A stretch of 64,000 nt of DNA from Burkholderiales bacterium (GCA_019749945.1 JAIEPF010000007.1:211032-275031); one strand, 5' to 3'; numbered from the stretch's first letter, positions 10,869 to 20,140 are shown. The notes: generated by a model from the sequence alone, not told the origin. Made by a program: numbers and translations.

Positions 10869-11750
10869 TCAGGCCGCGCTGCGCTCCGGCCACATCGCCG
10901 CCAGGCCGTCGGCGTCGGTGGCCGATACCGTGGTGCGGATCATGTAACGCGGCTGGTCCATCGGCCAGGGCCGGCCGCGGTGCATCGTCGCGCGGTTGTC
11001 CCACATGATGACGTCGCCGGGCTGCCAGCGGTGCTGGTAGATGTGCTCGGGCCGGGTGGCAAAGGCCGTCAGTTCATCAATCAGGCGCAGCGCTTCGCCG
11101 CGCTCCATGCCGTCGATGCCGCAGGTGTGTGAAGCGATGTACAGCGCGTCGCGGCCGTTGACCGGATTGCGCCAGCGCATGCGCCAGCAGACTGCCGGCA
11201 TGGTCGAGCGTTCGCGTTCGGATGCCAGGTGCGGCGCGATTTTGCCGCGGGAATGCGCGTAGTCATGCCAGGCGTATGCGTTGTCGAGTTTTTTGCGCAT
11301 GGCCTCGGGCAGCCGCTCCCAGGCCAGGCGCATCGATGTGAATTCGGTTTCACCGCCGCTGGTCGCCACGGTGCGGCCGGATAATATGGAGGTCAGAGCC
11401 GGCGGGATCTTGAAACAGCTGTCGGTATGCCACAGCTGGTTGGCCCTGGCGCGCAATTCCTCCTTGTGGCCGGGCGGCACCAGCGTGCCGTCGGGTTCGA
11501 CGTTGGTCAGGATGCTGAACGGCGTGCCTTCGCCGCGCGACGCGGCCTTGGCAATTTCCAGAGGGCCGAATTTGCGCGAAAACGCCATCTGCAGTTCGTC
11601 GGTGATCTCCTGCCGGCGGAACAGCAGCACCGAATGTTCTTCAAAGGCGGCGCGCACGGCGGCATAGATCGCATCGCTGCCTGCGACATCAGCCATGCCT
11701 GCGCCGCGCACTTCGGCGGCGAATCCCGGACCCAGTGGTATCACTTCCAT
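10869..11750 (-). CDS. TauD/TfdA family 2-oxoglutarate-dependent dioxygenase
   Basis: 293 residues from ATG 11750, chosen because GGAGG stands eight bases upstream. The iron-binding motif HTD is in LWHTDSCFK (near residue 106), the distal histidine in ATMHRGRPW and the 2-oxoglutarate-binding arginine near the C-terminus (QPRYMIRTT). Family members oxidise small organic acids, taurine, sulfonates or aryloxyacids; the substrate here is unknown. It is the last gene of a minus-strand group with the PIN and thioesterase genes, 28 bases after the PIN gene. Neighbouring Bug receptors make an organic acid a plausible substrate, but that is inference. Confidence 0.9.
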   Translation of the reverse strand: MEVIPLGPGFAAEVRGAGMADVAGSDAIYAAVRAAFEEHSVLLFRRQEITDELQMAFSRKFGPLEIAKAASRGEGTPFSILTNVEPDGTLVPPGHKEELRARANQLWHTDSCFKIPPALTSILSGRTVATSGGETEFTSMRLAWERLPEAMRKKLDNAYAWHDYAHSRGKIAPHLASERERSTMPAVCWRMRWRNPVNGRDALYIASHTCGIDGMERGEALRLIDELTAFATRPEHIYQHRWQPGDVIMWDNRATMHRGRPWPMDQPRYMIRTTVSATDADGLAAMWPERSAA

Positions 11751-11778
11751 CGGCGTTTCCTCCAAAGACGATGCGCGG

Positions 11779-12225
11779 TCAGGCGCTATCGGGAGATTCT
11801 ACGCCCTGACGCATCGTAAATTCGGCGGGAGTCACGATATGGAACGGCAGCGGTGGGCGGCGCTGCGCCATTGCGAGCAGCGCCTGATCCTTGCTCAGCA
11901 GGTAATGGGTGTTGCTGCCTGCCGCCAATTCAAGAAATTTCTGGTCGTCGGGATCTGCACATGCGGGCAAAGTGATGGCGCAGGGGACTTCCACCTTGCG
12001 CGCAATACTCCGGCATGCGGCCATGCAGGCGGCCTGGCGACCTGCATCCAGCGTCCATTTCTGCAACGGATAAGCCAGTACGCGCAGCAACTCGGCCGCG
12101 CAATCGGCATTGATGACGATTTCAGCGTCGCCGGCGGCAACCACCGCCTGCAGCGGCCTGATGCCGGGATCATCAAACACCAGCCAGTCGAGCCAGACGT
12201 TGGTGTCCAGTACCAGCCGCAGCAT
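11779..12225 (-). CDS. PIN-domain protein (putative toxin-type ribonuclease)
   Basis: 148 residues. The PIN core is visible: LDTNVWLDW (first aspartate), AAELLRVL (glutamate), PDDQKFLELA and LLSKDQ (further acidic residues). The family is commonly annotated as a putative toxin-antitoxin component, but there is no antitoxin-like gene next to it. A GTG at 12231 overlaps the stop of the upstream thioesterase; the ATG at 12225 is preferred because the PIN fold begins at once. Either start implies translational coupling to the thioesterase gene. Confidence 0.8.
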   Translation of the reverse strand: MLRLVLDTNVWLDWLVFDDPGIRPLQAVVAAGDAEIVINADCAAELLRVLAYPLQKWTLDAGRQAACMAACRSIARKVEVPCAITLPACADPDDQKFLELAAGSNTHYLLSKDQALLAMAQRRPPLPFHIVTPAEFTMRQGVESPDSA

Positions 12226-12227
12226 GA

Positions 12228-12668
12228 TCACCCGGCCCTGGCGGCGGTCGGCTGCAGCGATTTCCAGGTCGAGGTCGCGCAGGCAATCATTTCACCCTGT
12301 TCATCCACCAGTTCCGCGCGCAGGAATGAAATGCTGCGACCGTGGCGGATGAAGCGCGCGGTGCAGCTCAGCCGGCCGGCCTTGGCGGCTTTCAGGTACT
12401 GCACCTTCATCTCGAGCGTGGCGCCGGCACCGCTGGTCCGCTGCAGCAGATGGCCCATCGAAATATCAAGTACAAAAGCACTGATGCCCCCGTGCAAACC
12501 GCCCTGCGGGTTGTGCATGAAATCCTTCAGGTCGAAGTCGATGCGGCATTCGTCCGGGGTATAGCTGAGTTCAAGGCCGAACAGACGTGCGAGAAAAAAC
12601 TTGCCGAAGTCCTGCTCGTAAGTGGCCAGGGCCTGCTCAAAGGCCTGGCGTGCTGCAGATTCATCCAT
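12228..12668 (-). CDS. hotdog-fold thioesterase (PaaI-like)
   Basis: 146 residues with the acyl-CoA thioesterase pattern HNPQGGLHGGISAFVLDISMG, in which HGG with a following aspartate is the usual active site of PaaI-type enzymes, and KVQYLKAAKAGRLSC on the next strand. It is likely a cytoplasmic acyl-CoA hydrolase of unknown chain specificity. First gene of the thioesterase-PIN-TauD operon; its stop overlaps the possible GTG start of the PIN gene. Confidence 0.85.
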   Translation of the reverse strand: MDESAARQAFEQALATYEQDFGKFFLARLFGLELSYTPDECRIDFDLKDFMHNPQGGLHGGISAFVLDISMGHLLQRTSGAGATLEMKVQYLKAAKAGRLSCTARFIRHGRSISFLRAELVDEQGEMIACATSTWKSLQPTAARAG

Positions 12669-12784
12669 GGGTCATCACATCCAGTCGGGGTTTGCGAAAG
12701 GCGCAATGCTAACACCGCGGGCCTTTGTTATATTGGCCGCGGTTGCTTCATCCCATAAATTCAAACAGCCGGGAGGGGACTGGA

Positions 12785-13792
12785 ATGCGGATTTTTTCAG
12801 GCAGGGCGTGTGGCGGATTTTTTTGCGGAATGCTGCCGCTGCTGTTCACCGTCTGCGGCGTTCAGGCGCAGCCCGCCGGCTGGAAACCCGATCGCGTGGT
12901 TGAAATCATCGTCGGCACCGCTCCGGGCGCGGCCCCGGACAAAACCGCACGCCTGATCCAGCGCCTGTGGCAGACACGCGGCCTGTACGAAGGCCCGGTC
13001 ACCGTGGTCAACAAGCCGGGCGGCGGCAACCTGATCGCCTGGAATTACCTCAATCAGCACGCCGGCAACGGGCATTACCAGATGATCGGCAATTTCAATG
13101 TGCTGATCAGCAGGGCGATCGGCCTGAGTCCGTACGCGCATAACGATTACACCTGGGTGGCGATGCTGTTCGACGAATTTTTTGCCGTTTCGGTGCGCGC
13201 CGACTCGGCGATTAGCAGCGGCCGCGATCTGGCGGCACGATTGCTCAAGGACCCGGCTTCGGTGGTGATCGGCGTATCGACTTCGATCGGCGGCGCCAAC
13301 CACCTGTCGGCGGCACTGGCCTTGCAGCGCGCCGGAGTGGATCCGCGACGGGTGAAGTTTGTCGCCTTCAAGGGCAGCGCGGAATCGGTGACCGCATTGC
13401 TCGGCGGCCATATCGATGCGGTGGCCACCGCCGTTTCCGCAGCTGTGCCGCATGTGCGCAGCGGGCAGTTGCGCACGATCGCGGTATCCTCACCGCAGCG
13501 CCTCGGCGGCGCGCTGGCCGCGGTGCCGACCTGGGCGGAGCAGGGCATCAAGGGCACGATGACCAATTTCCGCGCCGTCATTGCACCCAAAGGCACGGAC
13601 GCCGGTGCCGTGAAGTTCTGGGAAACGCGTTATGCCGAACTGGCGGCGCAGGATGAATGGAAAAAAGATCTGGAAGCCAATCTGTGGGCCTGGAATTTCC
13701 TTGATGCCGGTAAAACCCTGGCTGCGGTGACTGAATACGCCGGTGAAGTGGATGCCTTGGTCGGCATTCTCGGATTGCGGAAAACACCCTGA
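12785..13792 (+). CDS. Bug-type tripartite tricarboxylate transporter receptor (3), divergent
   Basis: 335 residues from ATG 12785, preceded by GGGAGGGG. A signal peptide ends near VQAQPAG. The Bug core is present but more divergent than in the two genes upstream: KPDRVVEIIVGTAPGAAPD replaces the usual PVRMIIPF, and VVNKPGGGNLIAWNYL matches the ligand-loop region. Orphan, with no transporter membrane subunits nearby. No terminator is visible in the 56 bases after the stop; that gap holds an AT-rich motif copy. Confidence 0.87.
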   Translation: MRIFSGRACGGFFCGMLPLLFTVCGVQAQPAGWKPDRVVEIIVGTAPGAAPDKTARLIQRLWQTRGLYEGPVTVVNKPGGGNLIAWNYLNQHAGNGHYQMIGNFNVLISRAIGLSPYAHNDYTWVAMLFDEFFAVSVRADSAISSGRDLAARLLKDPASVVIGVSTSIGGANHLSAALALQRAGVDPRRVKFVAFKGSAESVTALLGGHIDAVATAVSAAVPHVRSGQLRTIAVSSPQRLGGALAAVPTWAEQGIKGTMTNFRAVIAPKGTDAGAVKFWETRYAELAAQDEWKKDLEANLWAWNFLDAGKTLAAVTEYAGEVDALVGILGLRKTP

Positions 13793-13817
13793 CCCGGTTT
13801 TTGTGTTTTAGTGTAAA

Positions 13818-13833
13818 TTATTGATTATATTGA
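13818..13833 (+). repeat. AT-rich dispersed motif, copy 2
   Basis: TTATTGATTATATTGA, one mismatch from copy 1, in the short gap between two convergent genes. Flanking bases AAA before and TAATTTT after resemble the other copies. It is not near any gene start, which argues against a simple promoter role. Confidence 0.55.
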
Positions 13834-13848
13834 TAATTTTATGAATCC

Positions 13849-15435
13849 TCAGTGGGCAGGCAGGCGGAATACCGATTTGTCCTGTTCGCTGAGCTGCGCC
13901 ATCAGGCCGGTTTCCCAGGCCAGGTACTGCTGCATCGCCGCGCGGTTGCCGGCATGGCGGTCATGCACGAAGAACAGGTAGTCGATGCATTCGCGGTCGG
14001 CGGGGATGTCCGCTGATGCCGCGGTCGGATGGCCGGCCTTGCTCCAGGCTGCAGCGCCGCCGGCGTACAAACGGATGTCGCTGATGCCGGCATCGCGCAA
14101 TTCGGTCGCGGCGAGCCGCACGACATCAATATTTTCAGCAGTAAGCACGATCGGTGTTTTTGCACCTTGGGCGTCCCTGGCCAAACGCGGGCGTATGCTC
14201 CAGCGGCTGCCGGGAATATGCGCCTTGCGATAGGCCATGCTGGAACCGACATCGAATACGGTGCAGGTTTTGGTGTTGATGAGCTTCTGCAATTCAGCGG
14301 TACTGATCAGCGGCAACTCCGGCAGCACCGGCCCGGCGGCAGACGCGGCAGCGAGCGCGGCCCTGACGCCGCCTTCCAGCACATAGGCGTCGCAACCCAG
14401 CTGCAGCAGCCAGCTCGCGACCACCGGGGCGCGCACGTTTTCACCACCGTCGATCAGTACGATACGGGCATTGCGCACGCCCACCCACTGGTCTGTCGCC
14501 TGGATCAGCTGCCCGCCGGGGGTGTGCTGCGCACCCGGAATGCTGCCGGCGGCGTATTCCTCCGGGGTGCGCACATCGCACAGATAAGTCGTGCGACCGG
14601 ATTCCTTGAACCAGCCCGAGACCTCGTTTGCGGCGACCGTGCGTACTTTGAAACGCGCCATCAGCGCCTCGGCGGCTTTCTGCTGTTCAGGCAGCGCAGC
14701 CGGATCAAGCTGATCCGGATATTGCAGTTTCGAACCGTATTCGAGCTCCAGGTCGGACAGGTACCAGCCCTGGGTGCCGTTTTCCAGCGCGTACACCGGA
14801 TTGGGCACGCCGAAATTGATCAGGGTCTGCGCGCCGAGGATGGAGCGCGTGCGACCGGCGCAATTGACGATGATTCTGGTTTTCGGATTCTTGACCATGC
14901 TCGCCACGCGGTACGGCAGTTCGGCATTGGGGCAGCAGGTGCTGCCGGGGATGGTCATCTTGTGGTGTTCGTGCACCGGGCGGCCGTCGAACAAGGCAAA
15001 GTCCTCGCCTGAAGCCTTCATCTTCACCAGATCCTGCGCGCTGATCCGCGGTGTGTTGTAGGCATGCTCGACCAGTTCACCGAACAGCTTGCTCGGCACA
15101 TTGACGCCCTTGAACAGGACGTAACCCGCCGCCTTCCAGCCGCGGGTGCCGCCTTCAAGAACCGCGAGATCGCTGTATCCCAGCGCGGCGAGTCGTGTCG
15201 CGGCGCGTTGCGCCACGCCGGACAGGCCATCATCACAAAGAACCATGCGCACGTTCTTGCGCGGCACCAGTGCGCCTATCCCGAGCTCCAGCCGGCTGTA
15301 CGGCAGGGGGGTGGCGAACAGCAGATGGTCTTCGCCGAATTCGCCGTCCTCGCGCACATCCAGCAGCGCGATTTCGCGGCCATCGTGCAGGGCTTTCTGC
15401 AGTTCGGCGGGGGTCATGGAGCGGTTTTGTGTCAT
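13849..15435 (-). CDS. four-domain rhodanese-like protein
   Basis: 528 residues made of four rhodanese-like domains. The first has a cysteine at the active-site position in MVLCDDGLSG (near residue 66) and the second in IVNCAGRTRS (near 190). The third (IVLIDGGENV) and fourth (IVLTAENIDV) lack it, so half the domains are probably non-catalytic. No signal peptide, so cytoplasmic. The gene follows a TSUP-family exporter on the same strand, which fits a role in handling sulfane sulfur, sulfite or thiosulfate; this is inference from context. Confidence 0.88.
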   Translation of the reverse strand: MTQNRSMTPAELQKALHDGREIALLDVREDGEFGEDHLLFATPLPYSRLELGIGALVPRKNVRMVLCDDGLSGVAQRAATRLAALGYSDLAVLEGGTRGWKAAGYVLFKGVNVPSKLFGELVEHAYNTPRISAQDLVKMKASGEDFALFDGRPVHEHHKMTIPGSTCCPNAELPYRVASMVKNPKTRIIVNCAGRTRSILGAQTLINFGVPNPVYALENGTQGWYLSDLELEYGSKLQYPDQLDPAALPEQQKAAEALMARFKVRTVAANEVSGWFKESGRTTYLCDVRTPEEYAAGSIPGAQHTPGGQLIQATDQWVGVRNARIVLIDGGENVRAPVVASWLLQLGCDAYVLEGGVRAALAAASAAGPVLPELPLISTAELQKLINTKTCTVFDVGSSMAYRKAHIPGSRWSIRPRLARDAQGAKTPIVLTAENIDVVRLAATELRDAGISDIRLYAGGAAAWSKAGHPTAASADIPADRECIDYLFFVHDRHAGNRAAMQQYLAWETGLMAQLSEQDKSVFRLPAH

Positions 15436-15487
15436 GCGCGCACCTTTGATTCAAAAATGAACGGGGATTATAGCCGCGGCGCAACAC

Positions 15488-16228
15488 TCACCGGATCAGC
15501 AGGGGCAGGCCGCTGATGATCAGGATCACTGCCACCAGACGCTTGAATGCAACATCGTTCAGATTGGCGTGGATGCGATTGCCGATGAAAATGCCCAGCA
15601 CCATCACCGGCAGCGCCACGACGCAGGCAATCAGCACATCGCGGGTAAACTCGCCGGCGGCAATGTAGGCGCCGCCGCGCAGGATGCCCAGTGCAAACAG
15701 GATGGCGGCCACTGTCGCGCGGAATGCTTCACGGCTGTGGCGCAGGATATCGAGGTAGATGGCAAAAAACATGCCGGCCATCGAACCGAACAGGGTGCCG
15801 ACGAAACCGGCGAATGTGCCTGCAACCGGCGTAATGGCGTACATCGGCAAATTCACCTTGCCCGGCGGCCGCCAGGTCACAAACCATGCGTAGCCGCCGT
15901 AAGCCATCACCACGCCGCCGAGGATGCGGGCCAGCGTGACGGCGTCGAGGATTTTGAAAAAATACACGCCAATCGCGACGCCCAGCGCGATCCACGGCAA
16001 CAGGCGCCACAGGTCGCGCCATACGACATGGCGATGGTCGGCACGCAGGATCGCAACCGAGGAAATGACGCCGAGGAAGGTCACCATCGGTACCACGGTT
16101 TTCAGCGACAGCACCCAGGTCAGCAGCGGCACGGTGATGCCGCCGAAACCCGCGCTGCCGCGGATGGCGTAGGAAATGAAAATGATGAAGCAGAAGTAGA
16201 GCAGTTCCGCGGCTGTCAGTGCCTCCAC
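15488..16228 (-). CDS. TSUP-family membrane permease (TauE/SafE-like)
   Basis: 246 residues, about eight hydrophobic segments, with the family's glycine-rich start ISYAIRGSAGFGGITVPLL and second-half repeat GTFAGFVGTLFGSMAGMFF. TSUP proteins export or take up sulfite, sulfoacetate and related anions. It starts 10 bases after the rhlE-like gene and is followed by the rhodanese gene on the same strand, so the three are likely cotranscribed. The sulfur link rests on its partner rhodanese. Confidence 0.87.
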   Translation of the reverse strand: MEALTAAELLYFCFIIFISYAIRGSAGFGGITVPLLTWVLSLKTVVPMVTFLGVISSVAILRADHRHVVWRDLWRLLPWIALGVAIGVYFFKILDAVTLARILGGVVMAYGGYAWFVTWRPPGKVNLPMYAITPVAGTFAGFVGTLFGSMAGMFFAIYLDILRHSREAFRATVAAILFALGILRGGAYIAAGEFTRDVLIACVVALPVMVLGIFIGNRIHANLNDVAFKRLVAVILIISGLPLLIR

Positions 16229-16238
16229 GGATCAGCGG

Positions 16239-17660
16239 CTATTTTTTGTCTTTGAAGGCGAGGCCGCCGAGCAGCGCGGCGGCCGGACGGTGGGTGCGTC
16301 CGCGTATGGCGGGCGGCTTTTGCATCGCTGCGCCGGCCGCAGTGGAAGGTTGATAGGGTTTGCTGAAATCGAAGCCGTCGCCGGCACGTTGCGGTTTGGC
16401 CTGGGCAGGGGCCCGCGGCGGTGCGTGCGGTTGTGATGCGGGTCGGGGTGCCGCCTGCGCTTCGCGCCGCGGTGCTTCGTTGCGTGTTTCGCGGCGCGGC
16501 CGCTGCTCACGACCGCGGTCGAGATCAAAGTTGTCAGGGGTTTTGCGCGGTATCGGCCGTTTCAGCAGCTTTTCGATTTCGATCAGCAGGCGTTCCTCAT
16601 CAGGACTGACCAGCGAAATCGCCTCCCCCGGCAGGCCGGCACGGCCGGTGCGGCCGATACGGTGCACATAGTCTTCCGGGGTGTAGGGCAGTTCGTAATT
16701 GATGACAAAGGGCAGTTCCGCGATGTCGATGCCGCGCGCTGCGATGTCGGTGGCGACCAGCGCCGTGGTGCGGCCGTCCTTGAAGTCCGCCAGCGCCAGT
16801 TCGCGTTCGGCCTGGGTGCGGTCGCTGTGGATGGCGGCGGCATTGATGCCGTCGCGTTCCAGTTCGCGGGCCAGCTTGTTGCAATCCTTTTTCATGCGCA
16901 AAAACACCAGCACCTGTTTCATTTCCCGGGAACGGATCAGATGCGCCAGCAGCGCACGCTTGCTCGCGGCAGGCGTTTCGTAAACCTGGTGCTCGACGAG
17001 GTCGGCCGGCGCATTGCGCCGGGCCACTTCGATCAGCAGCGGATTGCGCAGCAGCTGGTTGGCCAGTTTTTTGATGTCCTCGGAAAAGGTCGCCGAGAAC
17101 AGCAGGCTCTGCCGTTGCGTCGGGATCAGGGCCATGATGCGGCGGATGTCGGGCAGGAAACCCATGTCGAGCATGCGGTCGGCTTCGTCGAGGATCAGGA
17201 TTTCAACCTGTCCCAGCGAAACGCTTTTCTGCTGCACGTGATCGAGCAGGCGGCCGGGTGTGGCGATCAGGATGTCGACACCTTCGCGCAGGGCCTTGGT
17301 CTGGGGTGTCATGTCGACGCCGCCGTAGACAACGGTAGAGCGCAGCTTCAGGTGTTTGCCGTAAGTACGAACGCTGTCGCTGACCTGGGCCGCCAGTTCA
17401 CGGGTCGGAGTCAGGATCAGTGTGCGCACCGGATGTCGCGCGGGGGAGGGACTGGAGTTGGCGTAGGGCGCGAGCAGTTGCAGCATCGGCAAGGTGAAGC
17501 CGGCGGTTTTGCCGGTGCCGGTCTGGGCACAGCCCATGATGTCGCGGCGCTCCAGCACGGCCGGTATCGCCTTGGCCTGGATCGGCGTCGGTTCGGTATA
17601 ACCTTCATCAGCGACGGCGCGCTGGAGTTCGGGGATCAGATTGAGGTCGGCAAAGGACAT
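16239..17660 (-). CDS. rhlE: DEAD-box RNA helicase, RhlE-like
   Basis: 473 residues with all helicase motifs in order: Q motif near 20-27, AQTGTGKT (I), PTRELAAQV (Ia), TPGRL (Ib), DEAD (II), SAT (III), [10 protein letters not shown] (V) and [10 protein letters not shown] (VI). A basic, alanine/proline/arginine-rich tail follows (about 380-473) and probably binds RNA. The tail and the overall pattern fit RhlE, which acts in RNA remodelling and ribosome assembly. The TSUP and rhodanese genes follow closely on the same strand. Confidence 0.9.
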   Translation of the reverse strand: MSFADLNLIPELQRAVADEGYTEPTPIQAKAIPAVLERRDIMGCAQTGTGKTAGFTLPMLQLLAPYANSSPSPARHPVRTLILTPTRELAAQVSDSVRTYGKHLKLRSTVVYGGVDMTPQTKALREGVDILIATPGRLLDHVQQKSVSLGQVEILILDEADRMLDMGFLPDIRRIMALIPTQRQSLLFSATFSEDIKKLANQLLRNPLLIEVARRNAPADLVEHQVYETPAASKRALLAHLIRSREMKQVLVFLRMKKDCNKLARELERDGINAAAIHSDRTQAERELALADFKDGRTTALVATDIAARGIDIAELPFVINYELPYTPEDYVHRIGRTGRAGLPGEAISLVSPDEERLLIEIEKLLKRPIPRKTPDNFDLDRGREQRPRRETRNEAPRREAQAAPRPASQPHAPPRAPAQAKPQRAGDGFDFSKPYQPSTAAGAAMQKPPAIRGRTHRPAAALLGGLAFKDKK

Positions 17661-17965
17661 ATCGGTAAAATGCGCGTTAAAAAGCTGGCGCTAGCCGGTA
17701 AAGGCACAAACTTTTGAGAGTCGGGCCATCATGGCGCGCGGCACGAGGGCGTAAAGCCGCAAGACTGGATCGACAGCGACGCCGGGGGTGGATGTGAACC
17801 GGGTTGTGAACCGGAATATGGAACGGGGTAAATCACGCTGGCGGAGTATAACGCGACCGCTGCCGGCCGGCCAGCCAGGGGTCAAAAACTTCCAAATATT
17901 CAAAAATCTGGTAAATTGTTGCGGCATTTCAACATGCGTCATTTCTGGATGAATAACTGCCCGCA
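17661..17965. other. divergent intergenic region without a gene
   Basis: 305 bases between the divergent rhlE and HNH genes. No credible coding region on either strand. A short direct repeat, TGAACCGG twice near 17795-17815, and an AT-rich patch at 17880-17925 are visible. TTCCAA and TAAATT there, 16 bases apart, could form the HNH gene's promoter. A TATACT box on the minus strand near 17850 may serve rhlE, but no good -35 box accompanies it. Confidence 0.5.
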
Positions 17966-18583
17966 ATGGATGGCTATCACCCGACACTGAATGACCCGGC
18001 GGCTGGCCGCCCGTTCCCGCTGATCCTGACGCTGGATACACACGGCGTGCCGCATCGCTGGATCAGCTGGCAGCATGCCTGCTACTACTACGCCAAGGAT
18101 CAGGTCGCCTGGAGCATGGGCAGGGAGGCCTTCACCGTCCGCGGCGGCATGAACCGCATCACCGGCGAACGTTCGATGATCAGCGGCTCCAGCATCATCG
18201 CCATCAAGGGCAAGGCGATGGCGATGAAATCGTTCAATCAGGTGCCGCCGCTGAACAACCGTGAACTGTTCCATCGCGACCGCCAGATCTGCGCCTACTG
18301 CGCGACCAGCTTCACCGGCGCTCGCCTGACGCGCGACCATATCGTGCCGTTTTCCAAGGGCGGCCGGGATACCTGGATGAACGTGGTGACGGCCTGCCGC
18401 GCCTGCAACGAACGCAAAAGCGACCGCACGCCGGAAGGTGCAGGCATGGAACTGGTGTACCTGCCGTATGTGCCGAACCGCGCCGAATACCTGATTCTCA
18501 CCAACCGGCGCATCCTCGCCGACCAGATGGAATTTCTCGCGCAGCACGTGCCGGCGCAAAGCCGGCTGCATCAGCCGCGTTAG
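17966..18583 (+). CDS. HNH endonuclease family protein
   Basis: 205 residues. The C-terminal half carries a complete HNH zinc-finger nuclease motif: CAYC near 110, RDHIVPFSKGG (catalytic histidine, about 127) and N..TACRACNERKSDRTPEGAG. The N-terminal half (about 1-95) is unlike common nuclease modules and may bind DNA or a partner. The family is widespread in betaproteobacterial chromosomes and is usually annotated simply as HNH endonuclease. No methyltransferase or phage gene is adjacent. The ribosome site is weak. Confidence 0.85.
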   Translation: MDGYHPTLNDPAAGRPFPLILTLDTHGVPHRWISWQHACYYYAKDQVAWSMGREAFTVRGGMNRITGERSMISGSSIIAIKGKAMAMKSFNQVPPLNNRELFHRDRQICAYCATSFTGARLTRDHIVPFSKGGRDTWMNVVTACRACNERKSDRTPEGAGMELVYLPYVPNRAEYLILTNRRILADQMEFLAQHVPAQSRLHQPR

Positions 18584-18619
18584 GCGGGCCTCTTCAGCGG
18601 TGGTCCGGACACGCCGCGT

Positions 18620-19174
18620 TTATTTGCGCGCAAGATGCTGCATTGCCGCCAGCATTTCCTTGTCCGAAGGCGGGCGTTTGTCGCGGAAAATCAGCCACAG
18701 CAGGGCGCCGTTGATCAGGATGAACATGACTTCAAGGTAGAGCAGGGTTTCGACGATCACATGCGCCGGCTTCTGCGCAAAAATGAAATAAAAGCCTTCG
18801 AAGGTCGGGATCGCAGCCCTGGTCAGCGCAAATACGGATTCCATCGGCGGAAACAGCAGCATCAGCACAAGATTGATGCCGGTAAACAGCAGCGACGCGT
18901 TCTGCAGGCTCATGCCGCGGGTTTTGGCACTTGCCGGTTTGTCGTTGAGCAGCAGCCAGGCGATGGCCAGGTTGATCAGCACCACCATGGCTTCGATCGC
19001 CAGCAGGTCGGTATTGATGACGCTCATCGGCGGTTTGCTGGCGATGAAATAAAAACCGGCGAATACGGGCACGGCGGATGAGGCGATGGAGTATTGGTCA
19101 ACCGGCGGAAACAGCGTGATCAGCAGCAGATTGGCTGCGGCGATGGCCAGCGCAATGCCTTGATTTCTGTTCAT
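18620..19174 (-). CDS. small integral membrane protein with internal duplication
   Basis: 184 residues; I do not recognise a named family. It is built of two similar halves: NLLLITLFPPVDQYSIASSA with VPVFAGFYFI in the first, NLVLMLLFPPMESVFALTRA with IPTFEGFYFIF in the second. Each half has a pair of hydrophobic segments and ends in a basic patch (NDKPASAK, FRDKRPPSDK). The ATG at 19174 is preferred over an upstream TTG because a TATACT -10-like sequence lies between them on the coding strand. Topology would be about six membrane segments. Function unknown. Confidence 0.75.
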   Translation of the reverse strand: MNRNQGIALAIAAANLLLITLFPPVDQYSIASSAVPVFAGFYFIASKPPMSVINTDLLAIEAMVVLINLAIAWLLLNDKPASAKTRGMSLQNASLLFTGINLVLMLLFPPMESVFALTRAAIPTFEGFYFIFAQKPAHVIVETLLYLEVMFILINGALLWLIFRDKRPPSDKEMLAAMQHLARK

Positions 19175-19262
19175 GCCCGGAGGCGCCCCTGTGTTTTTTG
19201 GAGTATAGCCCAATCAACATCCAGCGGGCACTGATAAGCCCTTGTTTTTAAAGAACCCTTGA

Positions 19263-20033
19263 TTACCCCGCGCCGCACCACGGCAGGTTCAGTGCCTGCA
19301 ACGCAGCCCCGGTGGTGGCGTCCTGGACAAAAACGGCGACATGGAGATCAGCGGCCTTCCATGCGCGCTCTTTGCGCATCGACTGAGCAATGTCCAGTGG
19401 CGTGGCGGCAGTCACCGTAAACGGGCCATACAGTTCACGGACTACAAAATCATGGCGCAGTCGTTTGCCGCGGTTTTCGCCCGCAGCGACATCGTTGATC
19501 AGATTGTTTTCGTAAATAGCCACATAGGCCTGTGCCGTATTGGCTGCAGTACTGATCCGGGCGCGCAAACGCGGTTGGCCCGCATCGGTATCGATGTTCA
19601 TGCGGATCTGCGCACCCGGCGCCTGGCCTGTGGCCATGCGCCGACCGAGGTCATCGCCCTGCAGGCTGCGCCGGTAGTCGGCGCCGTCGAGCAGCAACTG
19701 CGGGGTGTAGACCACGCGCGCCTGATTGCGGCGATTGGCATCGCGTTGCCTGGCGCTGAACCGGGCCTGTGCATAGGGATCTTTCCAGCCGAGGTAATTC
19801 CAATAGTCGACATGAAAAGCCAATGCCAGCACCCGCTGCGGCGTGTAACCCCGCTGCGGCAACGCGCTGAACCATTGATCGGTCGACGGGCAGCTGTCAC
19901 AGCCCTCGGAGGTATACAACTCGAGCAGCGCCACCCGGGTGCTGCCGGATTCGGCGCTGCAGGTGGCCGCCATCCCCGGCATCGCCTGCGGCAGGAGCAG
20001 GGCGGCGGCGACAAGATTGTGCAGCATGGACAT
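19263..20033 (-). CDS. DUF1223 secreted thioredoxin-like protein
   Basis: 256 residues with an N-terminal signal peptide (cleavage after PGMAA). The DUF1223 hallmarks are present: LLELYTSEGCDSCPSTDQW with a CxxC-like pair, AFHVDYWNYLGWKDPYA and YTPQLLLDGADYR. The fold is thioredoxin-like and periplasmic. Its role is not established; the CDSC motif suggests thiol-disulfide chemistry. It is divergent from the PHP gene. Confidence 0.87.
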   Translation of the reverse strand: MSMLHNLVAAALLLPQAMPGMAATCSAESGSTRVALLELYTSEGCDSCPSTDQWFSALPQRGYTPQRVLALAFHVDYWNYLGWKDPYAQARFSARQRDANRRNQARVVYTPQLLLDGADYRRSLQGDDLGRRMATGQAPGAQIRMNIDTDAGQPRLRARISTAANTAQAYVAIYENNLINDVAAGENRGKRLRHDFVVRELYGPFTVTAATPLDIAQSMRKERAWKAADLHVAVFVQDATTGAALQALNLPWCGAG

Positions 20034-20117
20034 GGTGAATGGTCGCGGCGAATGACAATCGCTTACAACTGCGTGATTTCAGCAAAGTTTGATATCATCC
20101 GCAGAATACCTCCTAAT

Positions 20118-20133
20118 TTATTGATTTTATTAA
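20118..20133 (+). repeat. AT-rich dispersed motif, copy 3
   Basis: TTATTGATTTTATTAA, one mismatch from copy 1. It lies immediately before the start codon of the PHP-domain gene, with only seven bases between, in the place where a ribosome-binding site would be expected. Confidence 0.55.
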
Positions 20134-20140
20134 TATTTCA

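Noticed and set aside
17905..17930. Sigma-54 promoter before the HNH gene (CTGGTAAATTGTTGC)
   Set aside because: The spacing between GG and GC is one base short and the -24 box lacks the consensus CAC.
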